Source: Bacillota bacterium (GTDB lineage: Bacteria > Bacillota_I > Bacilli_A > Erysipelotrichales > Erysipelotrichaceae). From it: a DNA stretch of 5,733 nucleotides. The notes under the pieces are model-generated. The model worked only from the letters and a program-made list of their open reading frames with translations. It was not told the origin of the DNA and made no database searches. Shown here in pieces: positions 1 to 5,733 of this stretch (its first letter is position 1; each line of letters starts with the position of its first letter). The stretch spans positions 1 through 5,733 of the forward strand of contig JAEWIH010000029.1 in assembly GCA_023387245.1 (NCBI GenBank). The letters run 5' to 3'. The position numbers and the translations under genes are program-made.

Positions 1-95
1 CACTGGGGCAAAAAAACAAAAAACAAAAAATAGATAGTAGGCAAAAATACAAAAAGCTAAAAGATTTATGATCAGAGGAAAGAGGGGTGTCGAAA
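1..95 (+). other. A-rich leader, possibly with the 3' end of an upstream gene
   Basis: This stretch is dominated by A runs separated by single C, G or T bases and contains two similar blocks, GCAAAAAAACAAAAA at 8-22 and GCAAAAATACAAAAAG at 41-56. Two forward frames are open from the left edge and could be tails of an upstream gene. One ends at TAG 31-33 with a Lys/Asn-rich tail (HWGKKTKNKK). The other ends at TGA 69-71 with a Lys-rich tail. The sequence alone does not decide between them, and the bias to lysine follows from the A-richness. I see no convincing -35/-10 pair and no terminator hairpin, so the antirepressor may be transcribed from a promoter left of the window. Confidence 0.35.
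74..87 (+). promoter_or_regulatory. Double Shine-Dalgarno region deciding the antirepressor start
   Basis: AGAGGAA (74-80) and AGAGGGG (81-87) lie side by side. The second is 8 bases from ATG 96, close to ideal spacing. The first is 6 bases from an in-frame GTG at 87. If GTG 87 were the start, it would lie inside the stronger site, so ATG 96 is preferred. Confidence 0.65.
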
Positions 96-863
96 ATGGA
101 CAATATTCAGATTTTTAATTTTGAAAATTACGAAGTAAGAACAACACTAATTAATGGCGAGCCGTATTTTGTCGGTAAAGATGTTGCGGAGATATTGGGG
201 TACACTAACACAAAAGACGCTATTAAGAATCATGTTGAACCAGAAGATAAAACAGTAATTCAAAGGTCGCAAATGGCTACCTTAGAGAATTTCCCTAATA
301 GAGGGCTAACATTGATTAATGAGAGCGGATTATATAGCTTAATTTTTTCAAGCAAGTTAGAAAATGCTAAAAAATTTAAGCATTGGGTAACCAGTGAAGT
401 GTTACCAAGTATAAGAAAGAACGGCGGTTATATTTATAATCAAGACAATTTAACAGCGGAGCAAATTCTAGCCAACGCTATTAAGGTTGCTGAAAAAGTC
501 ATTGCTGATAAAGATAAACTAATCGAAGAGATGAGACCTAAAGCAATTTTTGCGGATGCCGTGAGTTGTTCAGATAGCACGATTTTAATTGGTGATTTAG
601 CCAAGATTTTAAAAGGTAAGGGAGTTACGATTGGGGCAAAAAGATTGTTTGAATTTTTAAGGGATAAAAGCTACTTAATTAAACAAAAAGGAACAGCGTA
701 CAACATGCCAACACAACGTTCAATGGAGCTGGGTTTGTTTAAAATCAAAGAGACGGCAATTACTCATTCAGATGGACACATTTCAATTAATAAAACGCCT
801 AAAGTCACAGGAAAAGGGCAACAATATTTTATAAATTTATTTTTAAATAAAGGGGCAATATGA
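96..863 (+). CDS. Phage antirepressor with BRO-N and KilAC domains
   Basis: This is a predicted DNA-binding phage antirepressor of 255 residues, a usual full length for the two-domain form. Residues about 3-112 form a BRO-N domain, recognised by PYFVGKDVAEILGY (23-36), GLTLINESGLYSLIFSSK (70-87) and FKHWVTSEVLPSIRKNGGY (94-112). A charged, probably helical linker follows (about 118-147). Residues about 148-253 form a KilAC (phage ANT C-terminal) domain, with RLFEFLRDKSYLIKQKG at 183-199 and TGKGQQYFINLF at 238-249. In known phages, such proteins counteract the lysogeny repressor or regulate early genes; here this is inferred from the domains. The start at ATG 96 has AGAGGGG at 8-base spacing. 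An in-frame GTG at 87 would add three residues. The stop overlaps the next gene. No damage is visible. Confidence 0.93.
   Translation: MDNIQIFNFENYEVRTTLINGEPYFVGKDVAEILGYTNTKDAIKNHVEPEDKTVIQRSQMATLENFPNRGLTLINESGLYSLIFSSKLENAKKFKHWVTSEVLPSIRKNGGYIYNQDNLTAEQILANAIKVAEKVIADKDKLIEEMRPKAIFADAVSCSDSTILIGDLAKILKGKGVTIGAKRLFEFLRDKSYLIKQKGTAYNMPTQRSMELGLFKIKETAITHSDGHISINKTPKVTGKGQQYFINLFLNKGAI
849..855 (+). promoter_or_regulatory. Shine-Dalgarno AAAGGGG for the HTH gene
   Basis: AAAGGGG lies inside the end of the antirepressor gene. It is 4 bases from ATG 860 and 7 bases from the adjacent in-frame ATG 863, so spacing favours the second ATG. Confidence 0.55.
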
Positions 864-1069
864 TGAAACGCTTAACGGTTGATGAAGTTGCTAAGATTCT
901 GGGCAAACGCCCTCAATTTGTGCGGTTATTACTACAACAAGATAAAGTTGATTGGGGCTGTGCCGTCAAGATGGGGATAAAGTGGTCTTATCATATATCA
1001 CCGCATAAATTCCAGGAATATATAGGGGAAGTAGGAGGGAATGATAAAAATAATGATTCTATTCAATGA
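863..1069 (+). CDS. Small HTH DNA-binding protein (excisionase/MerR-like)
   Basis: This is a 68-residue protein. Its first half, LTVDEVAKILGKRPQFVRLL (4-23), reads as a winged-helix or MerR-type helix-turn-helix like that of phage excisionase-like proteins. The second half, with W32, W42 and a SPHKFQEYIG segment, matches the general pattern of small Bacillota phage proteins: an HTH, then a short aromatic strand region, then a final helix. The likely role is DNA binding, either as an accessory recombination factor or as a transcription regulator; no integrase is in view to support the excisionase role. Translation is coupled to the antirepressor, because ATG 863 touches its stop codon. A start at ATG 860 would add one Met. 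The Gly/Asn/Asp tail is probably disordered. Confidence 0.8.
   Translation: MKRLTVDEVAKILGKRPQFVRLLLQQDKVDWGCAVKMGIKWSYHISPHKFQEYIGEVGGNDKNNDSIQ
1033..1039 (+). promoter_or_regulatory. Strong Shine-Dalgarno AGGAGGG with awkward spacing
   Basis: This is a near-perfect Shine-Dalgarno sequence inside the end of the HTH gene. It ends 1 base before ATG 1041 and 13 bases before the in-frame ATG 1053, so neither spacing is ideal. Pairing through AGGA alone (1033-1036) would leave 4 bases to ATG 1041. Confidence 0.5.
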
Positions 1070-1244
1070 CATTACATTTAATATCTTTACGATAATGGGA
1101 TTTATATCTTTATTCGCTTTAATTGTATTGATTTTTTTAATCATTAATTATTTATGCAAGAACCATCAAAAAGAAAAAGAAAGAAAGTTAATTACTGCTT
1201 ATATTGAAAGAAAGGATACTGAAAATGCCAGAATTAAGTTATAG
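1041..1244 (+). CDS. Small single-pass membrane protein, unknown function
   Basis: I do not recognise this protein. It has 67 residues (63 if translation begins at ATG 1053). A long hydrophobic segment (about residues 13-38, including FISLFALIVLIFLIINYL) is followed by a strongly charged Lys/Glu/Arg tail (KNHQKEKERK onward). By the positive-inside rule the tail should be cytoplasmic and the short N-terminus outside. There is no lipobox and no obvious signal-peptidase site, so it looks like a membrane anchor rather than a secreted protein. The gene overlaps the end of the HTH gene by 29 bases and the start of the next small gene by 20. Phage proteins of this shape can be superinfection-exclusion, holin-like or membrane-tethering proteins, but nothing here selects one role. 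Confidence 0.7.
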   Translation: MIKIMILFNDITFNIFTIMGFISLFALIVLIFLIINYLCKNHQKEKERKLITAYIERKDTENARIKL

Positions 1245-1362
1245 TGTTTTAGATATGATACTAGCCGTTATATTAGGGGTAGGAATCGGGTATTTCACAC
1301 CTAAATTTTTGGGGAAAGAAATGGATGACCTATTAGAAAGATGGTCACAAAATTATGAGTAA
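1225..1362 (+). CDS. 45-residue single-pass membrane microprotein, unknown function
   Basis: This short frame starts at ATG 1225 and has a good Shine-Dalgarno, AAGGA at 1212-1216, 8 bases upstream. It ends at TAA 1360-1362. The product begins MPELSYSVLDMILAVILGVG. Residues about 8-24 are hydrophobic and contain a small-residue GVGIG stretch of the kind that packs helices together. The tail (KEMDDLLERWSQNYE) is acidic and probably amphipathic. The frame overlaps the previous gene by 20 bases and the nuclease gene by 8, so it fills what would otherwise be a gap of about 110 bases in an operon with no other gaps. That placement and the ribosome site support it as real. The function is not recognisable. 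It could act with the preceding membrane protein. Confidence 0.62.
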   Translation: MPELSYSVLDMILAVILGVGIGYFTPKFLGKEMDDLLERWSQNYE

Positions 1363-1762
1363 CAAAAAAGAAGGCAACCGTTTTGAAAATGAATTATGTC
1401 GTATGCTCTCAAATTTCCACATCTGGGCACACAATTTCTCTCAAAATCATAGCGGTCAGCCTGTAGATATTATAGCAGTAAAAAATGAAAAAGCATATTT
1501 AATAGAAGCCAAAGTTTGTTCTAAACCGTATTTCTTATTTTCAAGAATTGAAGATAATCAACACTATGCCATTCAACAGTGGCAAACATGTGGTAACACA
1601 GAATGTTATTTCGCTATAAAATTCGACGATATAATTTATATGATTGGTTATACATCTCTAATGATTTTTAAACACGCATATAATTTTAAAAGAATTAGTA
1701 AAGAATATATATCTAAATTGGGTGTAACATTAGAAGAATGGATACGAGGGGTAATCGAGTAA
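1355..1762 (+). CDS. PD-(D/E)XK nuclease, RecU/Hjc-like resolvase family
   Basis: This is a 135-residue nuclease-like protein, a length fitting small phage Holliday-junction resolvase-type enzymes. The N-terminal GNRFENELCRML helix carries E11 and E13. QPVDIIAV supplies D38, and YLIEAKVC supplies E51 and K53, giving the D-x12-E-x-K core of the PD-(D/E)XK fold. FSRIEDNQHYAIQQW (62-76) follows, with a Gln of the kind RecU-like enzymes carry after the core. The likely role is metal-dependent cleavage of branched or recombining phage DNA; Hjc, RecU and VRR-NUC-type nucleases share this core, so the exact subfamily is open. It starts within the end of the small membrane gene (ATGAGTAA) and has only a weak ribosome site, so translation is probably coupled. 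Its stop touches the helicase start at TAATG. Its position beside a helicase and a methyltransferase allows a restriction-type role as the alternative. Confidence 0.78.
   Translation: MSNKKEGNRFENELCRMLSNFHIWAHNFSQNHSGQPVDIIAVKNEKAYLIEAKVCSKPYFLFSRIEDNQHYAIQQWQTCGNTECYFAIKFDDIIYMIGYTSLMIFKHAYNFKRISKEYISKLGVTLEEWIRGVIE
1745..1751 (+). promoter_or_regulatory. Shine-Dalgarno CGAGGGG for the helicase gene
   Basis: CGAGGGG lies 10 bases before ATG 1762. An earlier in-frame ATG at 1738 would put this site inside the coding region and has no purine-rich site of its own at the right distance. The helicase is therefore taken to start at 1762. Confidence 0.6.
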
Positions 1763-3156
1763 TGATTATTAAGGTTTCAAGTAATTTATTAGTCGAAAAT
1801 CCAACTCCTGAAATTCGAGAATGGTGTAATTCTCATTTAGTAATTTCAAATCCAGAATACATGAAAAAGGCTAGAATGAATTTATGGTTAGGTGATACAC
1901 CTAATAAAATATGGCTATACGAACAAAATTCCGAAAATTTGATTTTACCTTATGGAGTTTTGAGGTATATTCCTAAAGAAATTACCGATACAGCTTGTTT
2001 TGTTAGCTGTTTTAAAAATCATAGAAGTATTGATTATAAAGCTAATGTAAATTTATATGATTATCAAGAAAGAGCTGTTGTAGCATTAATAAAAGCAAAA
2101 TATGGCATTTTACAAAGTCCGGCAGGAAGTGGAAAAACACAGATAGGAATTGCTTTAGCAGCTAAATTAAGCAAAAAAACATTGTGGCTTTGTCATACTT
2201 TAGATTTAGTGAAGCAATCTAAAGAAAGAGCTGAAATGTATATAGATAAAGATCTAATAGGTACCATTACAGAGGGTAAAGTCCAAATTGGAAAAGCAAT
2301 TACTTTCGCTACAATTCAAACATTATCTAAATTAGATTTACCACTATATAAAGACGAATGGGATTGCATCATCACAGATGAAGTGCATAGAGTAGCTGGT
2401 AGTCCTGGAGCAATAACTCAATATCAAAAAATTTTGAATAATTTATCAGCTAGACATAAATATGGATTGTCTGCAACGGTTCATAGATCAGATGGATTAA
2501 TTGAGGCCACTTTTGCATTAGTTGGGAATGTAGTGTACAAAATCGAATCACAGGAAGTAGCTGAAAAAATAATGAGAGTTGGGATTGTTCCCATATCTAC
2601 AAATGTAGGAATGGATAAAAAAGCACTAAATTCCGATGGTACTATTAATTATTCAAAGTTGATTTCTTATCTTTGCGAAGATAATCACCGAAACAATGTA
2701 ATTATTAGAAATATAGAAAATAAATCTTCTTTAATTTTATCCGAAAGGTTAGAACATTTAAATGTATTAATGTCTATGTTACCCGATGATATGAAAAAAG
2801 ATGCTGTAATGATTAGTGGTAAAATGAGTACTAAAAAAGGCAAACAGGATAGAGCGCAAGCAATTGAAGATATGCGTAGTGGTAAAAAGAAATTTTTGTT
2901 TGCTACATATGCTTTGGCTAAAGAGGGATTGGATATACCGAGATTAGAAAGATTATATCTTACTACTCCGCAAAAGGATTATGCGGTTATTACTCAAAGT
3001 ATCGGGCGAATTTCAAGAATTTGCGATGATAAAAATGAGCCGAAATGCTATGATTTTGTAGATAATATAGGGTATTTGATTAAAAATTATAAATTAAGAT
3101 GTAAAACATATAAAGCTCTGAACTGTTATTTTTCGGATATGGTGCTAATATGCTAA
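1762..3156 (+). CDS. SF2 DEAD/DEAH-family helicase, XPB/COG1061-like
   Basis: This is a 464-residue ATP-dependent DNA helicase or translocase with a complete motif set. Walker A is SPAGSGKT (119-126, K125). Motif Ia lies around LWLCHTLDLVKQS and motif Ib around ITFATIQTL. The motif II box is DEVH (206-209), motif III is SAT (237-239), motif V is EGLDIP, and motif VI is QSIGRISR (412-419, with R416 and R419). The first ~100 residues form an extra domain with REWC, NPEYMKKA and a LILPYGVLR segment. This pattern resembles the N-terminal region of XPB/SSL2-like helicases, including those in TOTE-type conflict systems; this part is inference. Translation starts at ATG 1762, overlapping the nuclease stop by one base, with CGAGGGG upstream. 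ATG 1738 is a less likely start. The probable role is unwinding or remodelling DNA in phage replication or recombination together with the nuclease. Confidence 0.92.
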   Translation: MIIKVSSNLLVENPTPEIREWCNSHLVISNPEYMKKARMNLWLGDTPNKIWLYEQNSENLILPYGVLRYIPKEITDTACFVSCFKNHRSIDYKANVNLYDYQERAVVALIKAKYGILQSPAGSGKTQIGIALAAKLSKKTLWLCHTLDLVKQSKERAEMYIDKDLIGTITEGKVQIGKAITFATIQTLSKLDLPLYKDEWDCIITDEVHRVAGSPGAITQYQKILNNLSARHKYGLSATVHRSDGLIEATFALVGNVVYKIESQEVAEKIMRVGIVPISTNVGMDKKALNSDGTINYSKLISYLCEDNHRNNVIIRNIENKSSLILSERLEHLNVLMSMLPDDMKKDAVMISGKMSTKKGKQDRAQAIEDMRSGKKKFLFATYALAKEGLDIPRLERLYLTTPQKDYAVITQSIGRISRICDDKNEPKCYDFVDNIGYLIKNYKLRCKTYKALNCYFSDMVLIC

Positions 3157-4166
3157 CAGTCATTGAATTATTTTCAGGTATAGGTGCTCCACGTAAAGCG
3201 TTAATTAATCTTGGGATAGATCATATAGTAGAAGGTATTTCCGAGATAGATAAATGGGCTTTAAAGTCATATGAAAGTATATATGGTCCGACTAAAAATT
3301 ATGGTGATATATCTAAAATTAGTGAATTAAATTACGCTGATTTATGGACGTACGGATTCCCGTGTCAAGATATTTCAATTGCTGGTAATAAACTAGGAAT
3401 AATCGAAAACGTAACTAGAAGTGGATTATTATACCATGTAAAAAGATTATTAGACATTTCATATAGAAAGAATCAATTGCCAAAATATTTACTAATGGAA
3501 AATGTAAAAAACTTACTTAGTTATAAATTCATAAAAGATTTTAATAATTGGTGTAAATATTTAGAATCCATAGGTTATACAAATTATTATCAAGTATTGA
3601 ATGCAAAAGATTACGGTATTCCGCAAAATAGAGAAAGAGTTATATTAGTTAGTGTACGAAATGATATACATAAGAATTTTGAATTTCCAATTAAACAAAA
3701 ACTTAAATTAAAATTAGGTGACATATTAGAACAAGAGGTAGCTGAAAATTTTTATTTAACGGATATACAAATAAAAAAGTTATTAATAACAACATTTAGA
3801 AACTCTTCATATAGCGGTAGAGTATCGAACCCAAATAGTATTTGTGGTACGCTACTAGCTAGGGATCATTGTGGACCGAAATGTATCGAAATTAGTATAA
3901 TCGATGATTGTTATAATTCACGTGATGTGCGAATTTTTAATAAAATATCACCCACACTAAGAGCTAATAGGCAAGGATTAAAAGTATTGGAAAATAAAGT
4001 AATCAGAAAATTAACACCTTTAGAGTATTGGAGATTAATGGGTTTTAGTGATGATGATTTCAATAAAGCAAAATCAGTATGCAGCAATACCCAATTATAT
4101 AAACAAGCTGGAAACAGTATTGTCGTTAATGTATTGGAAGCTGTTTTTAGAAAGTTATTATTATGA
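3150..4166 (+). CDS. C5-cytosine DNA methyltransferase
   Basis: This 338-residue enzyme should transfer a methyl group from S-adenosylmethionine to carbon 5 of cytosine in a specific DNA sequence. The motifs occur in canonical order: I, ELFSGIGA (6-13, SAM binding); IV, GFPCQDIS with the catalytic C72; VI, LLMENVKNLL (E117, N118, V119); VIII, QNRERVI (159-165); IX, RKLTPLEYWRLMGF (286-299); and X, QAGNSIVVNVLEAV (319-332). The target-recognition region spans about residues 200-285 and holds two TL-A-R-like segments, GTLLARDHCGPK and SPTLRANRQGLK. The target sequence cannot be read from this. No missing catalytic residue is seen, so it should be active. The start overlaps the helicase stop by 7 bases and lacks a strong ribosome site, so coupling is likely. 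In a phage, its usual purpose is protection from host restriction. A restriction partner is not evident unless the neighbouring nuclease and helicase serve as one. Confidence 0.95.
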   Translation: MLTVIELFSGIGAPRKALINLGIDHIVEGISEIDKWALKSYESIYGPTKNYGDISKISELNYADLWTYGFPCQDISIAGNKLGIIENVTRSGLLYHVKRLLDISYRKNQLPKYLLMENVKNLLSYKFIKDFNNWCKYLESIGYTNYYQVLNAKDYGIPQNRERVILVSVRNDIHKNFEFPIKQKLKLKLGDILEQEVAENFYLTDIQIKKLLITTFRNSSYSGRVSNPNSICGTLLARDHCGPKCIEISIIDDCYNSRDVRIFNKISPTLRANRQGLKVLENKVIRKLTPLEYWRLMGFSDDDFNKAKSVCSNTQLYKQAGNSIVVNVLEAVFRKLLL

Positions 4167-5733
4167 GTTTAGTAATTTATGATTGTGAAGTATTCAAAAA
4201 TGATTGGATTGTAGTATTAAAAGATTTTACTACTAAAGATTATACTGTTATTCATAATGACAACGATTATTTAAAATCTGTATTAAATTCTAACGATATA
4301 TATGTTGGATTTAATTCCAAACATTATGACCAATATATAATTAAGGGAATTGTGTGTGGTTTAACCCCCGTTGAATTAAAGGAATTAAGTGATTTTATTA
4401 TAAATGGTGGTCAAGGATGGTCTTATTCATCTTTAAATGATTTTTATTTTAAATTTAATAATGTTGATATAAAAGATGATATGCAAATGGGATTATCTCT
4501 AAAATCAATAGAGGGTCATTTATATTTACCAATATTAGAAAGTGAAATAGATTTCACAACAGAAAATAAATTAACAGAACAGCAAGTGCTAGAAACGATA
4601 AAATACTGTAAATATGATGTTGATTGTACTGAAAAAATATTAGAATTACGGACAAGTTATTTAAAAACAAAAGTTAATTTAGGTAAACGCGTTGGTATAG
4701 GAGCTGAAAAAGCTATGGGATTAACTAATGCTAAATTAACAGCTAAGCTATTGGGTGCAAGTAGAAAAGAATGGAAAGACGGTCGCGAATATGTTTTTCC
4801 GACAAATCTTGATTTGAATATAATCCCAACTGAAATAATAGATTTTTTCAATACTATACATGATAAATCAATTAGTGACGATGAATTATTTAGTACATCA
4901 TTGATCATAAATTTAGGAGATATGGAGTGTAAATATGCCTGGGGTGGTGTTCACGGTAGTAAGACGAGTTATCATGAAGAATCTACCTCGACACGTATAA
5001 TTCAAAATAGAGATGTAGCTAGTTTATATCCCACTTTGATTGAAGAATATAATTATTTATCAAGAAATGTAGCAGATCCTAATATTTATTATCAAATGAA
5101 AAAAGATAGAATAGCTGCTAAACATTCTGGAGATAGTCAAACAGCTTGTGATTTAAAGCTTCCTTTAAATACTTTATCTGGAGCACAGGAAAATCCATTT
5201 AATGATTTATATGATCCATTACCAACTCGTTCTTTGAGAATTTCAGGTCAATTGTTTTTAACAGTTTTAGCTATGCGATTAATTAATAATTGCAAGACAA
5301 TTAAACTATTAAATTTAAATACAGATGGAATTATGTATTCGGTTGATAAATCAGAGTTAAGTATGGTCGATGATATTTGTAGTAGATGGGAAAAAGAAAA
5401 TAAATTTGAATTAGAAATTGACAATATATCCAAAGTGTGGATTAAAGATGTTAATAATTTGTTATTAATTAAAGATAATGGCAAGGTAAAAACAGTTGGT
5501 GGTTATTTAAATTATGGGATATCTAATAAAGGTGCGTGGTCCATTAACAATAATATGATCATAGTAAAAAAAGCTTTAATTGAATATTTTGTAAATAACA
5601 CTCCAATAGAAGCCACTATTAATAATTCAACAAATATTTTTGATTTTCAATTGATAGCTAAGGCTGGTTCTAAATATAAAGAAGTATTTCATTTAGTTGA
5701 TAACCAAAGAATTCCAATTCAAAGAGTAAATAG
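4163..5733 (+). CDS. Family B DNA polymerase with 3'-5' exonuclease, 3' end beyond window
   Basis: An open frame starts at ATG 4163, inside the methyltransferase stop (ATGA), and is still open at the right edge; 523 codons are visible. The N-terminal exonuclease domain shows Exo I YDCEVF (D7, E9), Exo II GFNSKHYD (N51, D56) and Exo III YCKYD (Y148, D152). A YAWGGVHG segment (258-265) matches the linker motif between exonuclease and polymerase domains. The polymerase motifs follow: A, RDVASLYPT (D284); B, KLPLNTLSG (K332, N336, G340); and C, NTDG (N386, D388). Beyond these, VNNLLLIKDNGKVKTVGGYL resembles the KxY-type segment before the thumb. It should be the phage replicative polymerase. Motif C has Asn in place of the first Asp. 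The A-B spacing is only 48 residues, leaving no space for a protein-priming TPR1 insertion. The upstream ribosome site is weak, so translation is probably coupled. Confidence 0.9.
   Translation, partial: MSLVIYDCEVFKNDWIVVLKDFTTKDYTVIHNDNDYLKSVLNSNDIYVGFNSKHYDQYIIKGIVCGLTPVELKELSDFIINGGQGWSYSSLNDFYFKFNNVDIKDDMQMGLSLKSIEGHLYLPILESEIDFTTENKLTEQQVLETIKYCKYDVDCTEKILELRTSYLKTKVNLGKRVGIGAEKAMGLTNAKLTAKLLGASRKEWKDGREYVFPTNLDLNIIPTEIIDFFNTIHDKSISDDELFSTSLIINLGDMECKYAWGGVHGSKTSYHEESTSTRIIQNRDVASLYPTLIEEYNYLSRNVADPNIYYQMKKDRIAAKHSGDSQTACDLKLPLNTLSGAQENPFNDLYDPLPTRSLRISGQLFLTVLAMRLINNCKTIKLLNLNTDGIMYSVDKSELSMVDDICSRWEKENKFELEIDNISKVWIKDVNNLLLIKDNGKVKTVGGYLNYGISNKGAWSINNNMIIVKKALIEYFVNNTPIEATINNSTNIFDFQLIAKAGSKYKEVFHLVDNQRIPIQRVN

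Noticed and set aside
8..56. A-rich direct repeats as an iteron origin or CRISPR-like array
   Set aside because: Only two imperfect copies of low-complexity CAAAAA sequence are present, with no conserved spacing or palindromic structure.
67..72. TATGAT as a -10 promoter element for the antirepressor
   Set aside because: No acceptable -35 lies about 17 bases upstream, and a transcript from it would start inside the ribosome-binding region.
68..118. A 16-codon frame starting at ATG 68 before the antirepressor
   Set aside because: It has no ribosome site of its own in the A-rich leader and runs out of frame into the antirepressor. It is too short to support without conservation data.
1738..1761. 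ATG 1738 as the helicase start, adding eight residues
   Set aside because: The Shine-Dalgarno CGAGGGG at 1745-1751 would then lie inside the gene, while ATG 1762 has it at usable spacing and forms the typical TAATG junction.
4657..4908. Minus-strand open frame of 83 codons
   Set aside because: It lies entirely within the polymerase gene, opposite its conserved reading frame. It has no recognisable domain and is explained as an antisense shadow in AT-rich DNA.
5248..5484. Minus-strand open frame of 78 codons
   Set aside because: It lies opposite the polymerase segment carrying motif C. Its Ser/Leu/Ile-rich product is the expected shadow of Asn/Lys/Leu-rich forward coding sequence.

Overview
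The window is a compact, AT-rich stretch whose genes all lie on the + strand. It reads as the early region of a temperate phage or prophage of a low-GC Gram-positive host (Bacillota). The evidence is the gene content (a BRO-N/KilAC antirepressor, a small HTH protein, then replication and recombination genes), strong purine-rich Shine-Dalgarno sites, and start/stop overlaps at nearly every junction. The sequence does not let me name the host genus. There are no tRNA or rRNA genes, no insertion sequence, no CRISPR array and no convincing terminator.

Layout. Positions 1-95 are an A-rich leader that may hold the last codons of an upstream gene. Positions 96-863 encode a full-length phage antirepressor. 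Positions 863-1069 encode a 68-residue HTH protein. Positions 1041-1362 hold two very small, overlapping, single-pass membrane proteins of unknown function; the second (45 residues) is easily missed. From 1355 to the right edge runs a tightly overlapping block: a PD-(D/E)XK nuclease resembling RecU/Hjc resolvases, an SF2 helicase of the XPB/COG1061 type, a C5-cytosine DNA methyltransferase, and a family B DNA polymerase. The polymerase reading frame is still open at base 5733, so only its first 523 codons are visible.

How the genes may work together. The regulators at the left probably belong to the lysogeny/early-control side of the phage. The right-hand block processes phage DNA: the polymerase copies it, the helicase unwinds or remodels it, the nuclease may resolve branched intermediates, and the methyltransferase probably protects it from host restriction. 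The nuclease-helicase-methyltransferase order, with overlaps of 1-8 bases, also looks like a restriction- or conflict-type cassette. The helicase N-terminus resembles that of XPB-like helicases in such systems. I regard replication plus self-protection as the simpler reading.

The most notable points are the unusual compactness and the NTDG motif C of the polymerase, the nuclease/XPB-like helicase/methyltransferase block, and the pair of tiny membrane proteins placed between regulators and DNA enzymes.
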